Source: Sphingomonadales bacterium (lineage in GTDB: Bacteria; Bacteroidota; Bacteroidia; UBA7662). From it: a stretch of DNA of 33,302 nt. The translations under genes were made by a program, and so were the position numbers. Numbering within the stretch: the stretch's first letter is position 1; each line of letters starts with the position of its first letter. Below the pieces are notes generated by a model. The model was not told the origin of the DNA and made no database searches. It saw nothing but the letters and a program-made list of their open reading frames with translations. Positions 1-7,186 of the stretch are shown here, in pieces. Location of the stretch: NCBI GenBank assembly GCA_016872215.1, contig VHAX01000024.1, positions 1 through 33,302 of the forward strand. The letters are read 5' to 3'.

Positions 1-250
1 GTTCCGATTTTTTCCTCTGACCCGGCGCTTTCTTTCTTTTTTCTACCGCGTTTTTTCGGTTCTGTCGTTCCGATTTTTACCTCTGCCCCGGCGCTTTCTT
101 TCTTTTTTCTGCCGCGAGTTTTTGGGGCGACTGTTTCAGTTTTCACCTCTGCCCCGGCGCTTTCTTTCTTTTTTCTACCGCGAGTTTTTGGGGCGACTGT
201 TTCAGTTTTCACCACTGCTTCAGCGCTTTCTTTCTTTTTTCTACCGCGTT
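1..250. repeat. 66-bp tandem repeat, about four copies
   Basis: A core (GCGCTTTCTTTCTTTTTTCT) recurs starting at 25, 91, 157 and 223, exactly 66 bp apart, with diverging flanks (middle copies end GAGTTTTTGGGGCGACTG, outer ones GTTTTTTCGGTT). The array reaches the left window edge and may continue. The + strand is strongly pyrimidine-rich. 66 bp is 22 codons, and a + frame stays open through copies 3 and 4, giving a Phe/Arg-rich peptide, but no homology or signal supports a real protein. I read it as a non-coding minisatellite or the decayed tail of a repeat gene. Confidence 0.85.
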
Positions 251-421
251 TTTTCGGTTTGGCGGCGACATTTGATTTGGATTTTTTTCTTTTTCGAGAT
301 GTTCCTGTCAGGTTTTCGGATTTGTCTGAAGATTTGTTTTTTGAACTGCTTTTTGTGTTGTCCATAGGTTGATTATTTTTTAGAAATTGTTTGGTAGATT
401 CGACCACAAAATTGCCCCAGG

Positions 422-649
422 TTATGTTGTTCCGTCCGGAACGATGTTCAATGGCACATTCAACGGCACATCCTGCGATATTCGATCCAAAATGACAGCA
501 TAATCTGATACTTTTCCTTGTTCCACATGGTGAATTAATACCGATTCTGCAGTAATTCCGGGCACATTTTTGGAATTGACCCGATCAATTAATGCTTTCG
601 GAAATGTTTTTTCCTGTCCAAATAAAATGCCTTTTTTTTCATAAATCAT
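422..649 (-). pseudogene. truncated N-terminal fragment of an ATP-grasp family protein
   Basis: The 75-residue frame starts MIYEKKGILFGQEKTFPKAL and continues through VNSKN, GITAE and YAVILDRISQDVP. From memory, this closely resembles the N-terminus of a Bacteroidota ATP-grasp protein of roughly 350-400 residues, in which the block ending DRISQDVP is followed by FYRAFLKNAA. Here similarity stops at DVP and thirteen unrelated residues precede the stop. The nucleotide-binding part is absent, so no ligase activity is expected. A TAnnTTTG promoter element still lies upstream. Family assignment is from remembered motifs; a real short protein is the alternative. Confidence 0.6.
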
Positions 650-1012
650 AAATAATAATAAAGGGTTAAAGAATAATATTTATAAAAATAAAAATTGAAA
701 CGAACCGCAAAGGTAGTTTAATTTATTGAATATAAATCTGTTTTATTTTTTAATTTTTATTGATGGGGGCGAATCTGTATTTTTGGTCACTTATTAAGTG
801 GTATTATCAGGTTGAAAATATTTTTCGCTTAGGATTTTGACAACTGTATTTTCATGGTAAATATTTTCTGTTTTAATCGGAGCGTATTGTATTTAGAAAT
901 TGAAAAATTGACATAACATATTTTTTTTGAATGAAAATATTTATATTTCTTTTCTTAACATATAAAAATTGAACAGTGCATGAAGAATGCAGCGATCAAT
1001 TTTTGGAGGCAT
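650..1012. other. AT-rich divergent intergenic region
   Basis: This spacer lies between the divergent ATP-grasp fragment and the esterase. It is AT-rich with runs of A and T, and carries the - strand -7 element at 707-715. No convincing TAnnTTTG box was found for the + strand gene; a run ending TTTTTTTTG near 921-931 is only a loose match. No open frame here looks coding. Confidence 0.5.
707..715 (-). promoter_or_regulatory. Bacteroidota -7 promoter element (TACCTTTG)
   Basis: On the - strand the sequence reads TACCTTTGC, an exact match to TAnnTTTG, about 60 bases upstream of the ATG at 649. No clear -33 TTTG was seen at the usual spacing. It would drive the truncated ATP-grasp fragment. Confidence 0.5.
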
Positions 1013-1837
1013 ATGAGTAAGATTTTGATTTCGAGTCAGTTGGATCGTGAGCTGCTTTTGGATATGTTTGTGCCTGCATCATATCGGGAAGGGGATCCGA
1101 TGGTTCTGGTATTCGACGGACAAGACTGGAAGGGATTGCGATTATTTGAATTGCTGGAGAAAATCATGAAGGCGGGTTTAACCCTCTTGCTGGTGGTGGT
1201 GGCTATGCATGCCGGAAAGCGACTGCAGGAATATGGATTGGCGGGAATAGCGGATTGTAGGGGAAGAGGTGTCCGTGCCGACCAGAATGCACGTTTTGTT
1301 GTAGAAGAACTCCTGCTCTGGTTGGAAAAGGAAGAGGGCCTACGTTCGGTGCCCGAGCGTCGATTTGTAGTTGAATGTTCACTTGGCGGACTCACTGCAT
1401 TTGACCTGTTTTGGAAGCATCCAAAACATTTCGCGGGCTTGGCGGCCCTTTCGGGCTCTTTTTGGTGGAGAGGTCGCGACCTCGACCAAGGTTATACCGA
1501 TCAGGACCGAGTTGCGCACAGAATGATTCGGATGGGTGAGCATAGAGCGGGATTAAGATTTTGGCTACAGGCGGGTACTCGGGATGAAACAAACGACCGC
1601 AACCAGAATGGCATCATAGATTCCATTGATGACACTCTGGATTTGGTGACGGAGCTGATCAAGAAAGGCTACAGGCAGGGAGTCGAAGTGGTTTACCATC
1701 AGGTTAAAGGCGGCCGGCACGATTTACCAACATGGAAAAAGGCATTCTCCATTGCCCTATCTTGGCTGATACAATCCAACCTTGAAGCCACAACCCAGTT
1801 TGAGGTAGAGGCAACAACAATATACATAGGGGAATAA
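1013..1837 (+). CDS. putative esterase, alpha/beta hydrolase (esterase D-like family)
   Basis: About 274 residues with the layout of the bacterial putative-esterase family: an early LVFDGQD block, the nucleophile elbow region VVECSLGGLTAFD, a GSFWWR segment after it, an acidic GTRDETNDRNQNGIIDSIDD stretch, and a C-terminal GGRHDLPTWK carrying the likely catalytic His. No signal peptide is visible, so it is probably cytoplasmic. The usual GxSxG elbow reads E-C-S-L-G, losing its first Gly. I chose ATG 1013 because GGAGG lies just upstream and the family-like sequence begins at ISSQLDREL; the frame extends to an ATG at 980. The substrate is unknown. Next to a fragment and pseudogenes, it may itself be starting to decay. 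Confidence 0.75.
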   Translation: MSKILISSQLDRELLLDMFVPASYREGDPMVLVFDGQDWKGLRLFELLEKIMKAGLTLLLVVVAMHAGKRLQEYGLAGIADCRGRGVRADQNARFVVEELLLWLEKEEGLRSVPERRFVVECSLGGLTAFDLFWKHPKHFAGLAALSGSFWWRGRDLDQGYTDQDRVAHRMIRMGEHRAGLRFWLQAGTRDETNDRNQNGIIDSIDDTLDLVTELIKKGYRQGVEVVYHQVKGGRHDLPTWKKAFSIALSWLIQSNLEATTQFEVEATTIYIGE

Positions 1838-1908
1838 TGAAACGGACAGAATATCTGAAAGAAATGCAGCAGAAACGCACAATAACCTATGAAACTACCC
1901 GGAATTAG
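1837..1908 (+). CDS. 23-codon ORF coupled to the esterase stop
   Basis: The esterase stop and this start overlap as TAATG, an arrangement typical of translational coupling. The frame encodes MKRTEYLKEMQQKRTITYET plus three residues and then a TAG. I recognise no family. It may be the truncated start of a former downstream gene, since its end overlaps the methyltransferase start at 1889 in another frame, or a chance ORF. Confidence 0.25.
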   Translation: MKRTEYLKEMQQKRTITYETTRN

Positions 1909-2764
1909 AAGTTGGTATCGTTTTTTGAGCTATCGGTATCAGAATTTGTTCCTCGACTATCGGGTTGATCTGAAACCACGCTTTGGATTTGGCCATCCGC
2001 CACATCAAGAACTATATGAGCTAATCCAATCCGGGCGTGCCCAGTATCGGGAATTGCTGATGAAATTTTTAGGACATTCCAAAGAACTATCGCTTATTCC
2101 GGAGGCGCACTCTACGCCCAAAAATTGGATCGGACCGGTCTGGAACAATGGGTTTTTGCCCGGACTTGACATCGTTTCTCTTTATGGTATGCTGATGCAC
2201 CTCCGCCCAGCGCGGTATCTGGAGGTGGGTTCAGGAAATTCCACACGTGTGGCTAAGATGGCGGTGGCACAAGGGAATCTATCGACCTGCATCATCAGCA
2301 TTGACCCCCAGCCCCGGGCGGATATCGGGGAATTGGCCAACGAAATACGGCGGATTCCCCTGGAGCAGGCCCGGGTTGACTGGTCGACCGAATTGGGGGA
2401 GGGAGATGTTTTGTATATCGACAACTCCCACAGAATATTACCAAACTCCGATTCCACGGTCTTTTTCATGGAAATCCTGCCACGGCTGCGGCCCGGGGTG
2501 GTTGTTCACCTCCACGATGTTTTCCTGCCCGACGATTATCCTGAACATATGTGCGCCAGGGGCTATTCGGAGCAATACCCCTTGGCTGTGGCGCTAATGG
2601 CCAACCCAAACCGTTACCAACCCCTTTTCCCCGCCTGGTTTGTGTCTCACGATCCCGAACTCAAGGCATTGGCCAACCCGTTCTGGTCGAACCACCCATT
2701 CGATAAGGCGGAACGGCATGGTTGTTCCTTTTGGTTGCGCATTGGCCATAAACAACAGGCCTAA
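1889..2764 (+). CDS. class I SAM-dependent methyltransferase
   Basis: A 291-residue protein with a Rossmann-type SAM site: motif I is YLEVGSGNSTRVA at about residues 111-123, followed by an acidic strand end ISIDPQPR, then DVLYIDNSH and a conserved HLHDVFLPDDYP stretch. This is the layout of the Methyltransf_24-like group that methylates small molecules or sugars. There is no signal peptide, so it should be cytoplasmic. It follows the esterase on the same strand. The acceptor is unknown; a link to cell-surface glycan or secondary metabolism is only suggested by the neighbouring GT87-like gene. Confidence 0.8.
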   Translation: MKLPGIRSWYRFLSYRYQNLFLDYRVDLKPRFGFGHPPHQELYELIQSGRAQYRELLMKFLGHSKELSLIPEAHSTPKNWIGPVWNNGFLPGLDIVSLYGMLMHLRPARYLEVGSGNSTRVAKMAVAQGNLSTCIISIDPQPRADIGELANEIRRIPLEQARVDWSTELGEGDVLYIDNSHRILPNSDSTVFFMEILPRLRPGVVVHLHDVFLPDDYPEHMCARGYSEQYPLAVALMANPNRYQPLFPAWFVSHDPELKALANPFWSNHPFDKAERHGCSFWLRIGHKQQA

Positions 2765-2912
2765 TTTCATCCGTTGTATGGGGTCATCAAACCGGAGAGA
2801 GGCGAACGCATTTTTAAGTGAACACGCCTTAATGTGGAAACGCATCAAAGTAAAAACACCATAAAAGCAATGCGCATTATAGCGAAATCACTAAATATGG
2901 AATAGACCTTCG

Positions 2913-4199
2913 ATGTTCGACGTTTTTTCAAAGTACCGCTGGCCATTTATACCGGGCAGGGGTAAAACACTTTTGGTTTGGGCATGCACGCTTTTTGCGC
3001 TGGCTGCAGTTGGTGCTGCCATACAATCGTGGTGGTTGGCCCAAACGAGCACGAATACGATCAATGGAGCACGCTTCCACGACTACAACAACTATGTAAT
3101 CTTCAAGCAGTCATTTTATCATCTGCTGGTGCAGAGGGACTTATATCAGGCCTGGCCAGCGGAGCATTGGGACTTATTCAAATACACCCCCACTTTTGCT
3201 CTGTTTTTTGGTGTGTTTGCCGTATTTCCTGATTTCTGGGGACTCATCGGATGGAATTTGTTGAATACAACGGTTCTCGCAGCCGGGGTCTTGAACCTGA
3301 GAAGCTGGTCGCAACGTGAACAGGCACTTGGGCTTTTGTTCTTGTTGCCCGAATTGCTCATATCCTTACAAAATGAGCAATCGAATGCCCTCATTGCGGG
3401 ACTATTGCTACTCGCAATGGGAGGACTTGAGCGGGGGCAACAGTTTCGCCCTGCTTTATGGATTGTATGCAGTGTTTTCATTAAACTATTTGGCGTAATG
3501 GCTCTCGCGCTGATTCCTTTCTCCTGGCGCTGGCACGCAACCCTGTTCAAAGCGATTGGAATCACAATAGCCCTTGCGGCGTTGCCTATTCTCGTGGTGT
3601 CGCTCGATTTTTATTGGGCTATGATGTTTAGTTATTCCCAAATGTTGACCTACGATCACTCGGTATCTTATGGGATGTCGGTCATGGGGTGGCTTCAGGC
3701 ATGGTTTGGTCGCGCCCTAGCCATTCAGATCCCCAAAACGCCCGTCTTTATAGCGGGATTAGTTTTATTGATCTCGCCTGCGCTGCACGTTTGGTGGACT
3801 CGGGTACGCGCACAAGGCCTCTGCGGCAAGTGGTGGGGCGAAGGATTGCCCGCGTCATCATCATTCCGAGCCCTATGGCTTTCCTCTCTGACGATATGGA
3901 TGGTCATATTCAACCACAAAGCGGAGTCACCCACCTTTATCATAGCCCTATCAGGAATCCTGCTGGCCTATCTTCATGGCCCGCGTACGCGCTGGGATCG
4001 TGTCTTGCTAATCGCCTGCTGGATTCTCTCGTCGTGGTCGCCCACCGACCTATTTCCGTCGACACTTAGAAAGGAATGGGTAGAGCCTTTTCAGCTAAAG
4101 GTGTTCCCTTATATTCTGTATTGGTTGCGTGTCGTTTGGCTGATGTGGACGACTACACGAAAAGACGCGTGGTCTTTGTCGACTCAGGATCTTCCGTAA
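2913..4199 (+). CDS. GT87-like (DUF2029) polytopic membrane glycosyltransferase
   Basis: A 428-residue integral membrane protein, hydrophobic nearly throughout, with an N-terminal transmembrane helix (TLLVWACTLFALAAVGAAIQ) followed by a periplasmic-type loop. The motif FKYTPTFALFFGVFAVFP and then GWNLLNT is characteristic of the DUF2029/GT87 family, whose studied members are polyprenyl-phosphate-mannose-dependent mannosyltransferases of the GT-C fold. A late loop contains NHKAESPTFIIALSG, also family-like. The acceptor is unknown. About 150 bases separate it from the methyltransferase. It is intact, unlike the decayed GT39 gene at 11440-12847. Confidence 0.75.
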   Translation: MFDVFSKYRWPFIPGRGKTLLVWACTLFALAAVGAAIQSWWLAQTSTNTINGARFHDYNNYVIFKQSFYHLLVQRDLYQAWPAEHWDLFKYTPTFALFFGVFAVFPDFWGLIGWNLLNTTVLAAGVLNLRSWSQREQALGLLFLLPELLISLQNEQSNALIAGLLLLAMGGLERGQQFRPALWIVCSVFIKLFGVMALALIPFSWRWHATLFKAIGITIALAALPILVVSLDFYWAMMFSYSQMLTYDHSVSYGMSVMGWLQAWFGRALAIQIPKTPVFIAGLVLLISPALHVWWTRVRAQGLCGKWWGEGLPASSSFRALWLSSLTIWMVIFNHKAESPTFIIALSGILLAYLHGPRTRWDRVLLIACWILSSWSPTDLFPSTLRKEWVEPFQLKVFPYILYWLRVVWLMWTTTRKDAWSLSTQDLP

Positions 4200-4690
4200 T
4201 TTTCGAAAATCGCTCTATCGGATTTTCCAGGCTGAGTGTAGTTTCGGTGCGGTGAACCCCCGGAATGGTCTGGATTCGGTAGTTGAGAATTTGCCGAAAC
4301 TGGTCGGTGTTGCGACAAACTAATTCCAAAAAATGCTAATGGCATCAGTAACATAATGCGCTTTTACTAGTTCTTAAATTTCCTCGAGAATTCGGATGAC
4401 TTCTTCATAATCGGTATTTTTTCTAATAAATGCCAATGAATGCAATCAAGTCGTATCCAATTTTTCGGTAATCGACGAGCAGACTCGAACAAAATATGAG
4501 ACCCGCCTGCTGCATCTTTTTCATGCGCATATGCACCGAGGCATTGGATACCGGTATTTGTGCTGCAATTTATGTGTCGGGCATGGCGGCGTTGTTCAAC
4601 AACGCTTTTAAAATGAGCCTGTCGGTGCGGTCGTGTTGTAGTCGTGGTTCCTGATCCTTGGTTTTGGTGCTGAACAAGGAGCTGTGGGAT
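4200..4690 (-). pseudogene. decayed Lrp/AsnC-family transcriptional regulator
   Basis: Reading the - strand downward from about 4690 gives DRTDRLILKALLNNAAMPDT, an in-frame TAA, then IAAQIPVSNASVHMRMKKMQ and SSLLVDYRKIGYDLIAFIGI: the Lrp/AsnC helix-turn-helix and start of the ligand domain. A frameshift follows; the next frame gives TDYEEVIRILEEI, stop, ELVKAHYVTDAISIF. A second shift back yields VCRNTDQFRQILNYRIQTIP and GVHRTETTLSLENPIE. At least two frameshifts and several stops show it is dead. The C-terminal end abuts or slightly overlaps the GT87 gene end. Limits are approximate. Confidence 0.85.
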
Positions 4691-4796
4691 TTTTCGGTTT
4701 AAGAACTGACTAGAAACATATGCTAAAAAGCAGGATAAATTCAGAAAAATATAAATAATTAATTAAAATATATCGAATAAATAAAATAAATTCAAA

Positions 4797-4908
4797 TATT
4801 ATAAAAAATATTATAAAAAATATTATAAAAAATATTATAAAAAATATTATAAAAAATATTATAAAAAATATTATAAAAAATATTATAAAAAATATTATAA
4901 AAAATATA
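4797..4908. repeat. 12-bp AT-only tandem repeat, about nine copies
   Basis: The unit ATAAAAAATATT repeats from 4801 to about 4908, nearly perfectly, with a partial unit before it. Each unit contains AATATT, which is self-complementary. 12 bp is four codons, so reading frames stay open through it (a Phe/Ile run on the - strand), but this composition is not a plausible protein. Near-identity of the copies suggests recent expansion. Confidence 0.9.
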
Positions 4909-4935
4909 AAAATATTTATATTTACATCATTCATT

Positions 4936-5042
4936 TGCAGAGGGGTGAAACAGGCAGACATGCCCTCCGTTCTATAGGGCCGAGAAAGGGGACAAAACTC
5001 AGGCCTAACCGCTCCGTGAAGGTTCTAATCCTTCCCCTGCAG
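4936..5042 (+). pseudogene. tRNA-like remnant (class II, tRNA-Leu-like?)
   Basis: The 5' segment TGCAGAG can pair with CCCTGCA at 5035-5041 at six of seven positions. A perfect five-pair T-arm GAAGG/CCTTC with a seven-base loop TTCTAAT directly precedes the 3' strand, as in a tRNA. The segment TGAAACAGGCAGACATGCC resembles a tRNA-Leu D-arm. Against a working gene: the T-loop has T where a purine is normal, no good anticodon stem was found, the length (about 107) is too great, and no CCA follows. It could be a degraded phage-type tRNA. Confidence 0.3.
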
Positions 5043-5157
5043 CCGATTCAATGGAGATGATTTGGAATTAGCCCGGATTATCATCCGATTTTTAAGTGAC
5101 AGTATGTTCTCCAAAGCAAGGAATGACTCAATTGCGCGTATCTGAGATCTGGTATGG

Positions 5158-5180
5158 CCCTACCATAGTTTTTCGTAGGG
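5158..5180. other. inverted repeat downstream of the AAA+ gene
   Basis: CCCTAC at 5158-5163 and GTAGGG at 5175-5180 form a perfect six-pair stem around an eleven-base loop, about 20 bases beyond the stop codon of the - strand ATPase gene. No T-run follows on the - strand, so it is at best an atypical transcript 3' end. Confidence 0.35.
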
Positions 5181-5197
5181 TGTTTTACCATCTAGAT

Positions 5198-7168
5198 TCA
5201 ACTTATAACGCGAACGGCTTCGGTTAGATCCTCCGACTCGAGACGGGTTAGATGCGCGCGGTCGGGGTTTTCTAAGGAGGCCAGTCGGTTGCTGTGAGCG
5301 ACCACCATAGTCTCAAACAGGTTGCGGACATAACGGGCGTTGCCGAAGTCCTCGCCCGCCGCGCTGGATTTATGTTTTAGGTGCGACAAAAGGGCCTCTG
5401 CCAGGGTAGGGTCGATTTCGTAGTCGTTGGCCTTGGCCACCCGTTTGCAGATCTCCACCATTTCTTCGGCTCCATAATTGGGGAAAAACACTGTGCGGTT
5501 GAATCGGCTGGCGAGTCCGGGGTTGGAGCCGATGAAGCGGTCCATTTCATCGGTGTAGCCGGCCACCACCAACACCAGCCGGTTTCGGTAGTCTTCCATC
5601 CGCTTAAGTAGTGTATTCACGGCTTCCTGCCCATACGAGTCATCGCCCTTTTCTGGGGCCAAGCTATAAGCTTCATCAATAAATAGTACACCATCGAGAG
5701 CCCGGGTTATGACCTCATCGGTTTTTATGGCTGTTTGTCCGGAGTAGCCCGAAACCAGGCCCGCGCGGTCTACCTCGACAAGGTGACCTTTTTGCAAAAC
5801 GCCCAACTCGCGAAGCATATCGGCATAGAGACGCGCTACGGTGGTCTTGCCCGTTCCGGGTGCTCCCGTGAACACGCTGTGCAGACTCACCTGCACTACC
5901 TGGAGTCCGGCTGCGGCCCGTTGTTGCTGCAGGCTAACCATGTTCGACAGGCTTTTCATCTGCTCCTTCACTGAGGCTAGTCCCACTAGTTGGTCAAGCT
6001 CCTGCAGTGACTTCTGCTTTTTTCGTCCGCTCCCCCCTTGTGTATCGGACCCGGATGAACGATAATCTTCTGATTTGACACCCGGCGAGGCGGTCGCAAC
6101 CGGCGGTGTGAAAGGTCCGTTGAGATTCTCTGGAGCTTGTCCCTTCAGTACTAAAAAACAGAGCCGAGCCGCTTCGGGATCGTCGAAATGGCTCAGCGTC
6201 CAGGAGATTTTTGATTCCTTTTCATCCCATTTATACAATGATGTGTTGTCGACCGCGTAAATCGACTCCTTCAGGTTCAGCACATTTTCAGGCATGACCA
6301 ATTCTGTCCGAATTAGGTCTATAAAGACCAGACACTCGTCGTAGACATACACCTCCATGCGGCTGTCAGACGAATTGCGCCCCCCTACGCGCTGAACCCG
6401 GCAGTGGCTCGTCCAGTAATTGCCGCTGATGCTGAAAGTCTTGTATCCATTGTTTATACTCAGTCGAAGAAGTGGTCCTCCGTCCCGCAACTGTACCCGG
6501 TTGTAGGCATTCAGGAATTTTTTCAGGCGGGCGTTGTCGTAATTCATCTCCATTCCGGTCAGCAGCAAGGCGTATACGCGAATACTGTCTGCCTCCTCGC
6601 GACTCACCTTACCGTCTCGTCCTCCAGCCTCCAGAATGCGGTCGACCGAGGGGGCAGATGCAGCTTGGTAAATTTGGCGCATATCCGTTTCCGGGATATC
6701 AAACAGGTGGTAGAGCCGCATGATCGACATCAACTCCTCGCTATCGATCCGGCCATCGGCGAAAGCTTTTTGGGCCTGAACATACGCGAGATTTAGGTTC
6801 ACCGACAGGTCAGGTGGAAGATTGTCTTCGCCCGGTTTGAGCATGGGTTTCCAAGCTTCGAGGCATTTGAGCGCCGATGGATCGACGCTGTTGCTCAGTA
6901 GTTCTTTTTTTAGGAATCGATAGAGCTTTTCCCGGTCGCGTTCCCCATCATTTTTTGATACGGAATGGCGTGTTTCCAGTTCAAGCACGTATGCCACGGA
7001 AGTTTGGTCAGGTTGGGTGGAATCAAGGTAATCACACAAACTTTTGAGGTATGCGTTGGTTCTCTTGTTCAGAATCCAGCCCTTATTCTGCAAATCGCCG
7101 GGCAATCGATTCCAAAGAGGCATAGGCTTGTTTTTGTCGACAGATGCGGGTACAGAATGATCGTCCAT
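5198..7168 (-). CDS. CbbX/SpoVK-type AAA+ ATPase with EF-hand-like and PH-like N-terminal region
   Basis: 656 residues. The C-terminal third is a CbbX/SpoVK/EccA-type AAA+ module: Walker A GAPGTGKTT near 434, a pore-loop-like GYSGQT, Walker B VLFIDEAYSL near 492, sensor VVAGYTDEM, and NPGLASRF with the arginine finger near 551. Family members remodel protein partners as hexamers. The first 400 residues differ: a helical region with two EF-hand/TerB-like acidic loops (ADGRIDSEE near 136, RDGKVSREE near 180), then a strand-rich PH-like segment (about 230-340) and a Ser/Gly/Lys linker. No signal peptide. It starts 18 bases after the FISUMP gene ends, so they are likely co-transcribed. No RuBisCO or ESX gene is nearby; the client is unknown. 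Confidence 0.85.
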   Translation of the reverse strand: MDDHSVPASVDKNKPMPLWNRLPGDLQNKGWILNKRTNAYLKSLCDYLDSTQPDQTSVAYVLELETRHSVSKNDGERDREKLYRFLKKELLSNSVDPSALKCLEAWKPMLKPGEDNLPPDLSVNLNLAYVQAQKAFADGRIDSEELMSIMRLYHLFDIPETDMRQIYQAASAPSVDRILEAGGRDGKVSREEADSIRVYALLLTGMEMNYDNARLKKFLNAYNRVQLRDGGPLLRLSINNGYKTFSISGNYWTSHCRVQRVGGRNSSDSRMEVYVYDECLVFIDLIRTELVMPENVLNLKESIYAVDNTSLYKWDEKESKISWTLSHFDDPEAARLCFLVLKGQAPENLNGPFTPPVATASPGVKSEDYRSSGSDTQGGSGRKKQKSLQELDQLVGLASVKEQMKSLSNMVSLQQQRAAAGLQVVQVSLHSVFTGAPGTGKTTVARLYADMLRELGVLQKGHLVEVDRAGLVSGYSGQTAIKTDEVITRALDGVLFIDEAYSLAPEKGDDSYGQEAVNTLLKRMEDYRNRLVLVVAGYTDEMDRFIGSNPGLASRFNRTVFFPNYGAEEMVEICKRVAKANDYEIDPTLAEALLSHLKHKSSAAGEDFGNARYVRNLFETMVVAHSNRLASLENPDRAHLTRLESEDLTEAVRVIS

Positions 7169-7186
7169 TGAGGTAGCTTTTTAGGA

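Noticed and set aside
122-367. Open + frame with Phe-rich 22-residue repeats
   Set aside because: It exists only because the DNA repeat is a multiple of three; composition and lack of a start signal argue against a protein.
980-1012. Esterase N-terminus KNAAI resembling the missing ATP-grasp continuation (LKNAAI)
   Set aside because: It is on the opposite strand to the ATP-grasp fragment and only five residues match; taken as coincidence.
4710-4961. Open - frame of repeated FIIF
   Set aside because: A translation of the AT-only 12-bp repeat with no start context.
5198-7168. Calling the AAA+ gene cbbX (RuBisCO activase)
   Set aside because: The module matches the CbbX/SpoVK class, but the N-terminal 400 residues differ and no RuBisCO gene is near, so the symbol was withheld.
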